Below, in pieces: positions 1 through 12,563 of a stretch of 64,000 nt of DNA (position 1 is the stretch's first letter; the number at the start of each line of letters is the position of its first letter). Origin of the DNA: Onchidella celtica (taxonomy: Eukaryota; Mollusca; Gastropoda; Systellommatophora; Onchidiidae); contig OZ007581.1 of assembly GCA_963931925.1 (NCBI GenBank), positions 18,352,399-18,416,398 on the forward strand, in the 5' to 3' direction. The translations under genes and the position numbers were made by a program. The notes beneath the pieces are model-generated. The model was not told the DNA's origin. It did no database searches and saw only the letters and a program-made list of their open reading frames with translations.

Positions 1-2073
1 AATAGTCAATGTCCAGTGAAGTCTCCAACACCAGTTTGGTCCTGTCTATAGAGTGTGTGTGTGCTACATCTTGGGCTGTGATATAGTAGTTGCATCCACT
101 TGCCATTCGAAAGTGAGCGAAGTGTTTCTCTATGTCGTCTTGTTGGAAGAATCCAAGTGTAACATATTGATGGCGAAGAGGTGAATCAGTCCTCAATAGG
201 AAATGGCACATGTCGATGAGACACCTACATGTCCATGACAAAGCACTGGCTGTGTCTCTGGTGAGTGTTTTCACTCTCTGTGGGTTGGTAGGCTTCATCA
301 GTGAGGCACACTCAGCCCAGAACTGGAGAATTTCAAGTTGGTGACTTCCTTTTTGGTCGAGAGACACAGGTGTTTGGTCGGGATCTCTCAAATGGATGTG
401 TTGAATGGGGGTCTTGGTGTTGAAGACTCTCCACAATCGCAAGACGTTATCAATGAAATGAGCTGTCTCCCTCCACGATGGTGTTGATGCAGAACAAGTC
501 TTCAAAGCAGCACTGGTCCTTTCCGAGAATACTTGCAGAGCTAAGGACACTTTCTGCCTTTGAATATTGTTGGGGTGGACAGCAGTGTTGGTCAGGTCTG
601 ACAGTTTGACCAAGGTCTTGCTTTCATGCTGGAGAAGCTCTTGGAGGTCGGGCCATTTGGCTGTCTTGGGGGTGTGAGTCTGGTGCATGAAAATCAATGG
701 ATTTTGTTTTTTCAGTGATCCAGTTGTTCCTCAGATTCTTCAAGAGATGGACAGGATCGTAAATGAGAAATAGGGGTCTTGAAGCGTCACACGGTGACTG
801 TGCAATCCAGGGAGTTTGAGGGTTAATTTTTGGGAACCTGTTAAAGAATGACTGATTCATTCTATTGTTGTCGTTTATGATGGCCACGACAGTTGCACCC
901 CACTTCTCCAAATCATGGATAGTTTCTGTTACTTTCTCGAACTGAAATGCAGCTTTCAGGGCATGACAAGGAAGAAGCTTGATCAGAAAAGACTTGGCGC
1001 CAAAGAAACACTTCACCATGATGCACAGCAGGGTAGTGGCTATTTTCCCTGGCACATCTACAGCATACCCAAACACTGCACCGCCACGATAGGATATGGA
1101 GGCCTTGACATAGACTTCATCTATAATTAAAATGCAATACTTGCTCCTGTCTTCCCTCCCAGCAAAAAGCGAAGTAAAGAGAGATTCATCACTGACATTC
1201 TTTGACATGCTTGTGATTTTTTTTTAGTGTTGACACTGATGGCAGCGGAAGATGTGCTCTCAGTGAAATATGCAGAGCTCGTGACTTGGCATACCAAGTG
1301 AAGGCGAGAAGCAAGTCGTCTGCTGAATAGAGACATCTATTCTTTGGCGAGTTCTGGAGCCTGATGCTGTTCAACAAAAAATCGATTTTCTTGCACGATG
1401 GCTCATTATCTTGCCTGACAATGAAGCGTAGTACCTCATCCAGTTCGCTCCAGCAACGTATGGTTTTGATGGAGGAGTGGTCAATCTTCTTTAGTCTGTG
1501 GTAAGCTTCGAATTTTAAAGTGATTGCTTCCCCCTCCATAAACAGATCAAAATAAATTGAGAATTTGTGAACAGGCCCATCTCTATCATGACTGACGAAA
1601 ACATACTGTGATTTATCAGCTGTAAAAGCCAGTAAGCCCTCAGTTTGCAGCTTTGAAAGAAATGTGTCATGAAACTTGTCTGTCTTAAATGAGTCAAGCT
1701 CTGTGAATGCTGCCATCTCATCAATGTCCACGGCACGTGCTTGTTGCGTGGCCTTTTTGGTTTGTCTTGGAGTACAACAACTTGATGTACTGGGTACACA
1801 TGAAGGGGGAACATTTGGAAAAACTGATGGGGGAACTGCGGGAGCAAAATATCTTCCAGAGCTTCTTACCATAGGTGTGTCGTCAGGCCAGTGAAGTGCG
1901 CATATTCCCATAAAGTCAGTGACATCCTCTGTTTTGAGTTTATTTGGTAATTTGCTAATCCATGCCGACAACTTCTCTTTATCCTTTGGGAATCTGTACA
2001 CAGTAACTTTATTGTCTGTGTTTTCATTCCTGTAACCAGTTCTACAACCGTATACTGAGCACTTTCTACCCAT
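1..2073 (-). pseudogene. P-element/THAP9-like transposase, two frameshifts, runs off window start
   Basis: The protein begins at 2073 with a THAP zinc finger: Cys5 and Cys10, a CALH pair near residue 58-61, and an AVPP box near residue 79. It continues with P-transposase features, including a segment ending LPLPSVSTLKK. In the next frame (1208-624) the segment LIIDEVYV supplies a likely catalytic Asp. In a third frame (about 620-1) the signature HFRMASGCNYYITAQDV is the conserved C-terminal region of P transposases. The frame changes lie at a run of nine T (1217-1225) and a run of five G (668-672), so each looks like a one-base homopolymer change. They may be true decay or an assembly error. 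The C-terminus lies beyond base 1. No terminal inverted repeats were recognised. The family role is cut-and-paste DNA transposition; a domesticated THAP9-like gene is less likely given the breaks. Confidence 0.8.
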
Positions 2074-2084
2074 GACAGTAACAA

Positions 2085-4692
2085 AGAAAACTAAACACAG
2101 TCAAGAATATTGGGATAATAATGTTCCCAATCTAAACAAGTGAGTTCAGTAAGATTCTAGCACCACGATCAAGATATTTAGCCTAGATGGCAATATTAAT
2201 GTTGATCTCACTACACTTGAAATCAACAAAATCACACTGAATTATCTTCACAAACTCTCTCCTAAGCTTTTAGAGTATACCTGCATTCAAACTACAGTTA
2301 TAATATTCCAGAACATATGAGAATAGAATGACCACACCACCAACAATTCAACTTTCCCACAAAAACATTCAATTGGACTATGGCTTTGTTGGAGTGAATA
2401 CCTCACAGGGGTGTTCGAATACGATTCAAAGTAAGTTTGCAGATAATACAGAGGGTATCGCGGTGTCTTAAGGTGGATTCATTGTACTTGATAGCAACCG
2501 GCATCAAATGCCAAGGGCGATTAACTCCAGTGGTTAGCTCTGCGACAGCACAATGCACCTCAGAGGCTGGGCCTCCATGAACCTTGCCCTACTTTCCGGT
2601 TACCTGGCCTGTTGGTAAGGGCGCCTAGGTAGTAACCAATGAAAACTACTCCACAAGACCAAACGTAGTAAACAAATCTCCAAGGCCAGCGTTCATTCAC
2701 ACAATTAGTTATCTGGTGTCACGGAACTCTCGCTGACTAATCGGATGTGGCCAAAATACTGCATGCTTCCGTGTTTACATTTTTTTGTTTTCAGAGAATT
2801 TTCACAACTTGTTCGTGAAGTTAAATCATGTCTACCTCAGAGAAACTTGCTGGAGCTCTGACTATGGCAAGAGATTACAATTTTAGTTTGATGATGAAAC
2901 GCAGGCAATGCTGGCTGACGACTTTGGAGATGGTAGAGACAGTGACGGCGATGTTTCAAGTGACAACGACGTCGATGTTGGCGAAACATCCATTAGCACC
3001 AGTCAGGTGCCTGCAGTGGTTGCTAGTTGATAGCGAAGAGGAGGCACTGAATGCAGAAGAGAACTGTGAGATGTTGCATGTCCTGCTCCAAGAGTGCCAT
3101 AAACACTTTCCCTCTTTCCCTCCTTTGAAATTTCATCACCATTTAAAGTGTATGGTGAACAACATATTTTACGTAACTTTTTTACTTTTCACTGTAAATC
3201 ATAGAAACTTGGTGTAATGTTTGACTGAATATTGAAGTATGTATGTACCAAATTTCATTGACCTAGCTTTATTTTTAAGGGGTTGTTGATAGAGAGATAT
3301 AACACAGAACTTTGCATGTGTTTTTTTCAAGTTTAGCTTTCCCCTACTCGATGTTTCTAAAAATTCGTAAAAAATAAGTTCTAATCTGATTCCCTTTATT
3401 TTTGTGTTGAATGAAGGTCTTAACCTAGTAATTTTGACTGTAACAATAACTCATTTTGTCAAACGTTGCTCTTGTGGTCCCTTTGGAGGTGGGGAGTCAC
3501 ATGTATGTGCTTGTGACCTTATCAGCATTCCATTAATTATATTATGTCACATTCCTTTGCCATATCTTTTACACTGTGCCCTTTTTGTAAAAGATTTACC
3601 GTTGAGTCTGATGCTTTATTCATTTACTCCGCCAAAATAATATATATTTATGGTCTTTCTACTTTTGTAGCTCACTACCAGCTACTCAGGGCGAGTATTG
3701 CCATTTAAAGGAATATGAATTGTACTAACTTCATATCATATATCTTACTTTGAACTGTGGTTCATTTTGAAAATACACTGGTTACTATTGGACATTTGTT
3801 GATTCTTCTGTCACTTGTGTTGTGTCAAGGCAATACTGCATTTCTTCTCAAATCCTATTCTAAACATGATTAGATAGTTGACATTGACAATTCTTGCATA
3901 AGTTTTAAAGCTGATTAATTTAATATGTCATTGCACTGTTTTATTTATGGCAAAGATGTGGTTTGATTCATGGTAAGCCTGATAACTTTCTGGATGAAAG
4001 GAGATAAAAGGTGGGATGGAGAGAGACACCAAAAAAGTTAGGGATAAAGAGATAAAAATGAGGAAGAAAGAGGTGATGGGACCAAGGACAGCTTACAAGG
4101 ATGGCAGGATGAGTAAAGGATTGGAACCAAAGTACACATGCATTCAGAAGAAAGATAGAGAAAGGGTAAAATACAAATCCAGTCTAATGGCTAAAATGTC
4201 ACCCAGCACTGTTTTCATTCTTTCTGTCTCTTGTTCCCAGTGATACAATCAGTGAGGCACACTCACAATTAAAAGACTTAATTCTAAATTTTAATTTATG
4301 AAAATTAATTACATGTAATACAATGTGAAACTTTCAGGCACTATAAATTTACAGAGTTTCCTCTTCATACACCTCAGGAGACTAAAATCTTACATAGGCT
4401 TGACAAAATGGTAATTTTAGAATAGATCACAAAATTCAGTCACAACACCTGGACGTCATTGTAACAATAGGCTTCACCAATTTTACCAAAAATTCCCAAA
4501 TTCTTTGACCTTGACCTTACTCTTAAGTGAGACAAACATTGCATTTCGTACTACAGTAGTCAGTTGATATGAGTAGTCTGAGCTTTACTCATGGCCAGTT
4601 GTTTGCCTCACCCCTCCACTCACCACTCTGTTTGATGGCTGACCTACATTCAACCAACTGGGTTTTTCCCCAAATCTTGTTTTCTACTATTG
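2085..4692. other. Unassigned AT-rich stretch
   Basis: No gene is supported here. A 129-codon plus-strand ORF at 2828-3217 has no recognisable motif. Another frame across 2887-3030 is Asp-rich (FDDETQAMLADDFGDGRDSD), which resembles acidic N-termini of piggyBac-type proteins, but a stop lies just upstream. The stretch upstream of 2073 may hold the 5' end of the P-type element; I could not find its terminal repeat. The remainder to the LTR at 4698 shows nothing I recognise. Confidence 0.4.
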
Positions 4693-4697
4693 GTATA

Positions 4698-5892
4698 TGT
4701 CACGAGTGGAGTGAGTGCAATTAAGGGGATTGCTACAGAGCGGGTGTAGAGTAAGAAGGACTCACAGTCGACAGCAAGTTAAGCGTGCTGTTGTGAGTAG
4801 TGGGGGCGGGGTCTGAATGAGGCGAAAGCGCGGTATTACTATCACTGCAAGTTAGAAGGTCCTACGGATCGGACCTGTGAATAAAAGCCCATCGGGCGGA
4901 CATAAAGGGAAGCAGTCGAGAAGACTAGTGAGAGTCTTTCCAGTTATGACTGGTATGTAGAATGTCGATTGATTAATATGATTGATGTATTATATTATAT
5001 TCGTCTATTACCATGATGTGAATAAGTATATATGTGAGGAATGTGGAAGTCCTTGATATTGGATATAGCAATGTGCGCCATGAGCGATAGATGAAAGTGA
5101 GTTCATGGATTTGTAGCGCGAGTGAGTAGTGTGTACTCCGATGGAGGTGTGTTACCGTAAGACGTGTGGTGAGTGAAAGGTGAACTAGTGTGTGTACGCT
5201 TCAGGGGTTGTAAGGAGAGGTGGAGTGAATAGAAATGGTAGGGTATTATACCAATGTGATGTTATTCTTGTAGGTGTCGGGGACGGGCCGCAGAGCCACC
5301 TCGATGAGCACAGGAGATAGGCCAGCATAGGGCCGGAGGCCACACATAGGCCAGAAGTGAGGCTGTCAGTGCAGGACAGTAGAGGCACATAAAGTCGTGG
5401 CAGTCAGGCCACGGACAGGGACGTAGATATGGGAGTGAATGAGATACTATATTGTTGCCATGTTGATAGGCTAGTGAACTGATATTATGTTGTTGCCATG
5501 TGGATGGGCTATGGAAATAATAAGGTGTTATTGCCCTGCTGAGGTGCTAGGGGAGTGCTAAGGTGTATGACAATAGGGAGGGGATATTGAGAGACTGCGG
5601 TGCCAGTAAATTATTAATGTGCCATTAAGACCCTGAGAGGAGAGGCTGAGGCCGAAGTGCCTTTAGGAGTAACTACCGGATCGTGGATCCGAGGAAGAGT
5701 GCATGTGAGAATAAGGCCGTTGTACGGCAGTGCATTTCAATAATATAATGTATGTAATTGCGCTATTATATGTATAATTATGTTTAATAAATGTGTGAGT
5801 CTGATGGGTTGTTTTGTTAAGTGTTAAACTTGTTTGTTCGTGATTGTCGTCCTGTCATAACTATTACATCTCCCAGTCTGGGATTTGTGACA
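4698..5892 (+). repeat. 5' LTR of the gypsy element
   Basis: The 1195-bp repeat begins TGTCACGAGTGG and ends GGGATTTGTGACA. It is nearly identical to 11366-12558. An AATAAA within TTTAATAAATGTG (about 5786-5798) is a likely polyadenylation signal. Short antisense ORFs inside it recur in every copy and are not genes. Confidence 0.93.
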
Positions 5893-5893
5893 C

Positions 5894-5952
5894 TGGGGGC
5901 TCGTCCGTTGTGACACTGGGGGCTCGTCCGTTGTGACACTGGGGGCTCGTCC
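5894..5952 (+). promoter_or_regulatory. Triplicated tRNA-Pro-type primer-binding site
   Basis: The 13-mer TGGGGGCTCGTCC occurs at 5894, 5917 and 5940, each within a 23-bp unit that also repeats the LTR end TTGTGACA. The same 13-mer starts the proline-tRNA primer site of murine leukaemia-type retroviruses, so the primer is inferred to be tRNA-Pro. The first copy sits one base after the LTR, the normal place. Confidence 0.8.
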
Positions 5953-6873
5953 AATTTCGTAATATTTAGTTAGTAGTTAGTGGGCATTTGTTACTTTAGT
6001 CTTTGTCCACGTAGTACTTATCTTGTGGTAGGAATTTGTGCTGTCTTTGTTCGTTGAATGAATGGAAATTTCATGATGATATGATTTATGTATTTTGATG
6101 AATATGTATTAATGTGTACTTAAATTTCTGCAGAGTGTGTGTGCCAGCCTGAGGAGTCAAGCGGCCAGAGCTCCGATTAAGGGGAGGAGTTAAACTCAAA
6201 ATTTGGAAGTTAAGTAAAAGTCAAAATTTTTGTACCCTGGATTGAGGGCTGTCTTTTCTTCTGTCTTTTTCCCTGTTTTTGCTGTTTTTGTTGTCGTTAT
6301 AGGTTGTACGGGCGGTGGCGCGGGTTTGCTGTGGTGAGCGTAGTTTGTCCTCTTCGGGAGGTGGGCTAAATTTGGAACTTCGTTCATCACAGTGAACAGT
6401 TCTATAGGGACCTGTATTTTTGTTTAGATTGTGCCGTTCCATCTTCCTCGTTGTTTTAGGAAGACGTTTCTCTTGTCCTTCTCCTCCCTATCTGTAGATA
6501 CGTTCTTTTTTTTCAGACTCTGTTCTTGTTTGTACCGTGTTGTGTAATCGGCGTATTTAGGGTGCATTTTTTTTCCATTATAGTTTTTTTTTGTAGAAGC
6601 TTTGTCCTAGTCTAGTTCGTTGTTCCTCGACGTCCTTGTGGTCTTTCTACTGAATTTCTTCATTCTTGTCGTTTTTATTTTCTTTTATAATTAATAGTGC
6701 ATACATTTTATAGATATAGAATTAGTTGTGCTGTAAAGGTAAATTTCTGAATTGTATTCTGAACTGGGTATTGCTATATCTGGTGTGATCTCAGGTCTCT
6801 GGTCGTATCGTTAGTGAGCATACCGACAGGTTGGTCGTCTTAATAAGAGATACCATAACCATAAATCTGTGAA

Positions 6874-8640
6874 ATGGCGGAACTCCAACAACTAATGAAG
6901 TTGGGTAAGGAACTTGGCCTGGAGGGAGAAGAGCTACGCGGCTGGATTAAAGAACAGCAGGCGGATTTGCGCGATGAGCGTGCTAAGGATAGAGAGCGAG
7001 AAAAAGAGGCTCAAGACCGACAGAGAGAAGAGGAAAGAGAGGCTAAGGAGCAGGAGAGGGAGATAAGGTTAAAGGAGATAGAAGCTCAAGAGCGGGAGAT
7101 AGAGGCTAGGGATAAGCAACAGGAGAGAGAGGCGCGAATAAGGATCGCCGAGTTGGAAATCAATAAGAATGCGCCAACAGAAACAGTTGAGCGGCAGGTA
7201 CACAATAAAGGTGGTGTTAGGATTAAGCTCCCTACGTTCGACGACCGGAAGGACGACATAGACGCCTTCCTTTACAGGTTCGAGCTGAACGCACAATTGC
7301 AATGGGGGGAAAATAAGGAATTATGGGCCACGTACCTGGCGTCGCTATTGCAGGGGCGAGCGTTAACATACTTTAAAGAGCTACAGCGCGAAGACGTGCA
7401 AGATTACGATAAGCTGAAGGCTTTGCTGCTTCGCCGATTTGCGCGTACCGAGGAATATTTCCGGGAGCAGTTTAGGCGAGCACGTGCAGACACCAGGGAG
7501 GACTTTGCTGCCTTCGTCGCGAGACTAACGGAGTATTTCGCGAACTGGGTAGACTTGGCGCATGTGGGCACGGATTTTGCTAAACTGAAAGACTTAATGA
7601 TCCGTGACCAGCTGTACGCGTCGTGCCACAAAGATCTGGTGGCTTTCCTGAAAGAGAACGAACCCGCGACGGTGCAGGAGGCGTCTAAGTTGGCGGAAGC
7701 ATACCGTACGGCACATCCGTCCAAACCAGTCGCCAGGGCGTACGTCCAAGATGCTGGGTACGTCGCCGTTGTTGAAGGGTCGCCGGCAGGACTTAGGGAC
7801 AGGTCGCGTCAGCGTGGTGCCTATAGCGGGCAAGCCCAGGGGCAGCGTAGGGGCTATCACCAATCACCGGCATATGGATCCGGTAAGTTTGACCGAGCAG
7901 GAGGGCTAGGTCGCGGTAATGGCCGGGGGCGATTTGTGACCTTTGCCGATGACCGACGGCATAGGGACTCTAGTTCCGGTCGCGAGGGGTCACGGGGACC
8001 CAGGCCTAGAGCAGCACAGGGAGCGGAGTGTTGGACTTGCGGACGCGTAGGTCACTTTTCGCGCGAGTGTAGGGCCGCGAAGTGCTGGAACTGCGGAAGA
8101 GCAGATCACATCAGCGTGAACTGCCCTGCAGGTAGGATAGCGGCGAACGTGGACAATAGCTCCAGTCCATGGTCCCCAAATAAATTTCATCATGCGGCTG
8201 CGTGTGTTACATCGGACAACGGAGGCGGACAGTATTCTAAGTGTCCCAGTTGTGAGAAGTTATTATCTTCCGGTATTTTACCTTGTGGGAGAAAGATCCC
8301 CGTTATAAATTCATGTCATACAGGAGGTGGTCTTAGGGTTTATCCGGGGTTTGTTGGGGACGAACCGGTCTCGGTTTTACGAGATACGGGATCTACCGTT
8401 GTGGGAGTGCATAGGGACTGCATTCGGGATTCACAGCTTACAGGTGAGACTGTCCCGTGCATCCAATTTTCGGGGGCCATTGAGAAACTACCCATGGCAA
8501 GAATAATGATAGATACACCTTTCCTTAGCGGGGAAGTCGAAGCAGTCGTTGGTTGTTTTCCAGGCGCCCAGCTCATCATTGGGAATGTATCACGGGTAGT
8601 TTCCCCTTCCGATGAGAACGTGCAAGCATGGTCGCAATCA
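6874..8640 (+). CDS. Gag and protease region of the gypsy element (fossil)
   Basis: An ATG at 6874 opens a protein with a charged, Glu/Arg-rich coiled-coil N-terminus (to about residue 105). A Gag-like helical region follows, with PTFDDRKDDIDAFLYRFE near residue 118 onward. An Arg/Gly-rich stretch is followed by two CCHC zinc knuckles (CWTCGRVGHFSREC and CWNCGRADHISVNC, about residues 387-419). An aspartic-protease-like LRDTGST lies near residue 503. Gag packages element RNA and the protease processes the polyprotein. The part is assigned on these motifs; the element as a whole is broken. Confidence 0.88.
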
Positions 8641-8699
8641 AAAGGTATTGACTCTTGCGCCGCGGTCGAAACACGTCGACGGGTAACTGATAAAGATAA

Positions 8700-9470
8700 G
8701 ATTAGACCTTTGGCGACGCCAGCGATCAACCTAGATATCACGCCAGAGCGCTTGGCGAGATTACAAAGGGAGGACCCATCATTAAACCCATGTTTTGGGG
8801 AAGCGCGAACCGAGAAAACGAGGAGATATAAAAACGGGTCATCTTCTTTTTTTGTCCAGGGGGGCATTCTGTTCCGTATGTACGTCACAGTGGCTTCCGT
8901 TCAAAAGCAGGTCGTCGTGCCACGGTCGTTAATTGCTACAGTATTGCGTCTGGCCCATGATGTTCCATTAGCGGGTCATATGGGAAGTACTAGAATCAAG
9001 CAGAGAATTCTGAAAGATTTTTATTGGCCATCAGTATACAGAGATATGCGGTCATATTGTAAGACGTGCAGTGCGTGCCAAAAGACGACGCATAAGGGTC
9101 GTACACCCCAGGCTCCGCTTCAAAAGATCCCCACGGTTTCGGAACCGTTTAAAAAGGTTTCGATAGACCTTGTTGATTTAAGAGAAAGATTATCTTCAGC
9201 GCGCACTATAGCAGAAGAAGCGTCTAGTATCGCTTCAGCAAGAGCAAAGACTATAAAGATAGAGGGTCCAAACTGAGAATTTTTAAGCCAGGAGACAAGG
9301 TTCTGTTGTTGTTACCTACGGACCATAATAAGTTATTGATGACATGGAAAGGCCCTTATGTTATTGAGCGAGTTGTTTCAAAGGTAGATTACGCTATCCA
9401 CATTGATGGAGCGAGTAAGGTTTTCCATGTTAATATGCTACAGAGATTTTATGAGAGACCACAGTATCTG
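8700..9470 (+). CDS. Integrase-related region of the gypsy element (fossil)
   Basis: Sequence around 8900-9170 shows the HHCC zinc-binding region typical of Ty3/gypsy integrases (AHDVPLAGHMGSTRIKQRIL, then CKTCSACQK). Sequence around 9300-9470 resembles the C-terminal integrase tail (GPYVIERVVSKVDYAI, then KVFHVNMLQRFYER). This region lies upstream of the reverse transcriptase, which is unusual for Ty3/gypsy. Integrase inserts element cDNA into the host genome. The element is broken, so activity is not expected. Confidence 0.82.
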
Positions 9471-9639
9471 TGTGCACAGACAAGACCAGAGGAGACTGTC
9501 CTCTCTATTGCTTGTACGGGGGTCGTAGACCAGTTGGACTGTGACGTAAGCGACACCGAGGCGCAGGAAGAGTTACAAATTCAATTGCCGGAGTTAACTG
9601 CGACACAAGGTTACAGGGACGTAAAAATTAACCCTGACC

Positions 9640-11009
9640 TTACGAGTTCAAGGAGTAGGGAACTTGAGACCCTGTTAGCGTCATTTCCGGATGTTGTTAC
9701 GGATTTGCCGGGTCGCACTACGGTGATCCAGCACCAAATAAAGTTGACTTCGGATAAGCCAGTATTTCTTAGACCGTATCCGTTGCCTTTTTCGTCGAGG
9801 GATAGGGTCATAAAGGAAGTTGAGTCAATGTTGAAGTTAGATGTGATAGAACCATCAACATCGCCGTATTCATCACCCATCGTCCTCGTGAAAAAACTTG
9901 ATGGATCGGTGCGGTTCTGTATTGATTTTCGAAGATTGAACACTATTACGGTAGGCGATAGGGAGCCTATTCCGTTTCAGGAGGAATTAATAGCTTCATT
10001 GGCCGGGTCCACGTGGTTTTCCAAGATAGATTTAACGAAAGGTTATTGGGAAATCCCGCTTACTGAGGAGTCTAAACAATACACGGCGTTCCAAACGCCC
10101 ATTGGATTATTCCAATTTAAGGTCATGCCATTTGGGTTGGTAAACGCGCCAGCGACGTTTGCACGATTAATGAGATTAGTGTTGAAGGACATACCTAATG
10201 TCGTGTCATTCTTTGATGATATAGCATGCCATACGTCGACATGGTCTGATCATATTCAGACACTAACAGTAATTTTTCAACGATTACGTCATTTTGGGTT
10301 AACTGCTAAACCCGCAAAGATGGATTTGGCATGTCCAGAGATAGTATTCTTAGGACATATTGTGGGTAGAGGTGTTCAGAGACCTGAAGAAACAAAAATT
10401 GACAAGTTAGTAGGGTTGCAAATCCCAAAAACAAAGAAACAAGTCAGAAGCTTAGTGGGAATTTTAAATTATTACAGAAAGTTCATTCCAAATTTTTCCT
10501 CCTTGTCATCTTCTCTTACTGACCTTACTAAGAAGGGACAGCCCGATAAGGTCCAGTGGACGTCTGAATGTCAGACATCATTTGATAATTTGGTGACAGC
10601 ATTATCATCGTCACCCATTCTGATATTACCCGATTTTCGATCTAATTTTATCCTCAGAACGGATGCGTCGGACTCTGGTGTCGGCGCTTGTCTTCTACAG
10701 GAGAAGAACGAATGTCTCCATCCTGTATGTTATGTCAGTAGGAAGTTATTGCAGAGAGAAAGAAAGTATTCTGTGATAGAGCGTGAGTGTCTTGCCATTG
10801 TCTGGTCCGTCCAGAAACTAGGACGTTATCTCATGGGACGAGAATTTTGTATCCAGACAGACCACAAGCCACTGACATTTTTGTCGAAGAATCGTTCGTC
10901 CAGCCCACGCTTGTCTAGATGGGCATTGGCTTTACAGCCGTATACCTTCGTTATTCAACCAATTCCAGGAACCAGCAATCATATCGCCGACTACCTTAGT
11001 CGAGCCTAG
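9640..11009 (+). CDS. Reverse transcriptase and RNase H region of the gypsy element (fossil)
   Basis: The reverse transcriptase signature is clear: RPYPLPFSSRDRVIKEVESM, SSPIVLVKKLDGSVRFCIDF, KIDLTKGYWEIPL, the catalytic FFDDIA (about 10210) and FLGHIVG. RNase H follows with LRTDASDSGVGACLLQ, IERECLAIVWSV, TDHKPLTFL and a terminal SNHIADYLSRA. The reading frame ends at 11009 directly after RNase H, with no integrase downstream. This supports the Gmr1-like order. Confidence 0.9.
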
Positions 11010-11365
11010 GGGAAGATTTCAGGAGCTTATACATCGGAGGACAGGAACATTGACGGGATCTGTGTGAATGAGTCGACTTTAAAATATTGACATTATAAAT
11101 ATGATATGAAGAATGGTTGATAGGTTGATTGGCTTTTGATTCTGTATTAGGTATTGTGTTTAGTTAGCTATTAATGATGTGACACATATATGCATATTGC
11201 AGACCATATTGATCCCCATGTTTTCCCCCGATTCCGGTACTTTATATACTAGGGGAACTGCTAGGTCATTTTTTTAAGTGTACGTATTGCTCACGCTCAC
11301 TCGTTGACAGTCATCTTGATGCGATTTGAAATTAATTGCATTAATTTTTTTGGGGTGGGGGATGA
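11010..11365 (+). other. 3' untranslated part of the gypsy element with polypurine tract
   Basis: There is no coding here. The G-rich run TTTTTTTGGGGTGGGGGATGA (about 11345-11365, abutting the 3' LTR) is the expected polypurine tract for plus-strand priming. Confidence 0.75.
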
Positions 11366-12558
11366 TGTCACGAGTGGAGTGAGTGCAATTAAGGGGATTG
11401 CTACAGAGCGGGTGTAGAGTAAGAAGGACTCACAGTAGACAGCAAGTTAAGCGTGCTGTTGTGAGTAGTGGGGGCGGGGTCTGAATGAGGCGAAAGCGCG
11501 GTATTACTATCACTGCAAGTTAGAAGGTCCTACGGATCGGACCTGTGAATAAAAGCCCATCGGGCGGACATAAAGGGAAGCAGTCGAGAAGACTAGTGAG
11601 AGTCTTTCCAGTTATGACTGGTATGTAGAATGTCGATTGATTAATATGATTGATGTATTATATTATATTCGTCTATTACCATGATGTGAATAAGTATATG
11701 TGAGGAATGTGGAAGTCCTTGATATTGGATATAGCAATGTGCGCCATGAGCGATAGATGAAAGTGAGTTCATGGATTTGTAGCGCGAGTGAGTAGTGTGT
11801 ACTCCGATGGAGGTGTGTTACCGTAAGACGTGTGGTGAGTGAAAGGTGAACTAGTGTGTGTACGCTTCAGGGGTTGTAAGGAGAGGTGGAGTGAATAGAA
11901 ATGGTAGGGTATTATACCAATGTGATGTTATTCTTGTAGGTGTCGGGGACGGGCCGCAGAGCCACCTCGATGAGCACAGGAGATAGGCCAGCATAGGGCC
12001 GGAGGCCACACATAGGCCAGAAGTGAGGCTGTCAGTGCAGGACAGTAGAGGCACATAAAGTCGTGGCAGTCAGGCCACGGACAGGGACGTAGATATGGGA
12101 GTGAATGAGATACTATATTGTTGCCATGTTGATAGGCTAGTGAACTGATATTATGTTGTTGCCATGTGGATGGGCTATGGAAATAATAATGTGTTATTGC
12201 CCTGCTGAGGTGCTAGGGGAGTGCTAAGGTGTATGACAATAGGGAGGGGATATTGAGAGACTGCGGTGCCAGTAAATTATTAATGTGCCATTAAGACCCT
12301 GAGAGGAGAGGCTGAGGCCGAAGTGCCTTTAGGAGTAACTACCGGATCGTGGATCCGAGGAAGAGTGCATGTGAGAATAAGGCCGTTGTACGGCAGTGCA
12401 TTTCAATAATATAATGTATGTAATTGCGCTATTATATGTATAATTATGTTTAATAAATGTGTGAGTCTGATGGGTTGTTTTGTTAAGTGTTAAACTTGTT
12501 TGTTCGTGATTGTCGTCCTGTCATAACTATTACATCTCCCAGTCTGGGATTTGTGACA
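11366..12558 (+). repeat. 3' LTR of the gypsy element
   Basis: This 1193-bp repeat matches the 5' LTR almost base for base and is followed by the target duplication GTATA at 12559-12563. Confidence 0.93.
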
Positions 12559-12563
12559 GTATA

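Larger units (their letters stand above)
4698..12558 (+). mobile_element. Ty3/gypsy LTR retrotransposon, integrase-before-RT order (Gmr1-like)
   Basis: The element has two long terminal repeats (4698-5892 and 11366-12558), both TGTCAC...GTGACA, bounded by the 5-bp direct repeat GTATA (4693-4697 and 12559-12563). Inside are a primer-binding site next to the 5' LTR, a Gag-protease region, integrase-related sequence, then reverse transcriptase and RNase H, and a G-rich polypurine tract just before the 3' LTR. Integrase sequence lies upstream of the reverse transcriptase. That is the copia order, known among Ty3/gypsy elements from the Gmr1 group. Only a few differences separate the LTRs by eye, so the insertion is very young. 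It appears broken, with about two breaks in the coding part. Confidence 0.92.

Noticed and set aside
4016-4243. Lys-rich ORF MERDTKKVRDKEIKM
   Set aside because: Low-complexity purine-rich sequence with no motif or splice context.
5185-5388. 67-codon antisense ORF present in every LTR copy (also 11851, 20207, 56005)
   Set aside because: Inside the LTR, no motif; its conservation reflects copy similarity.
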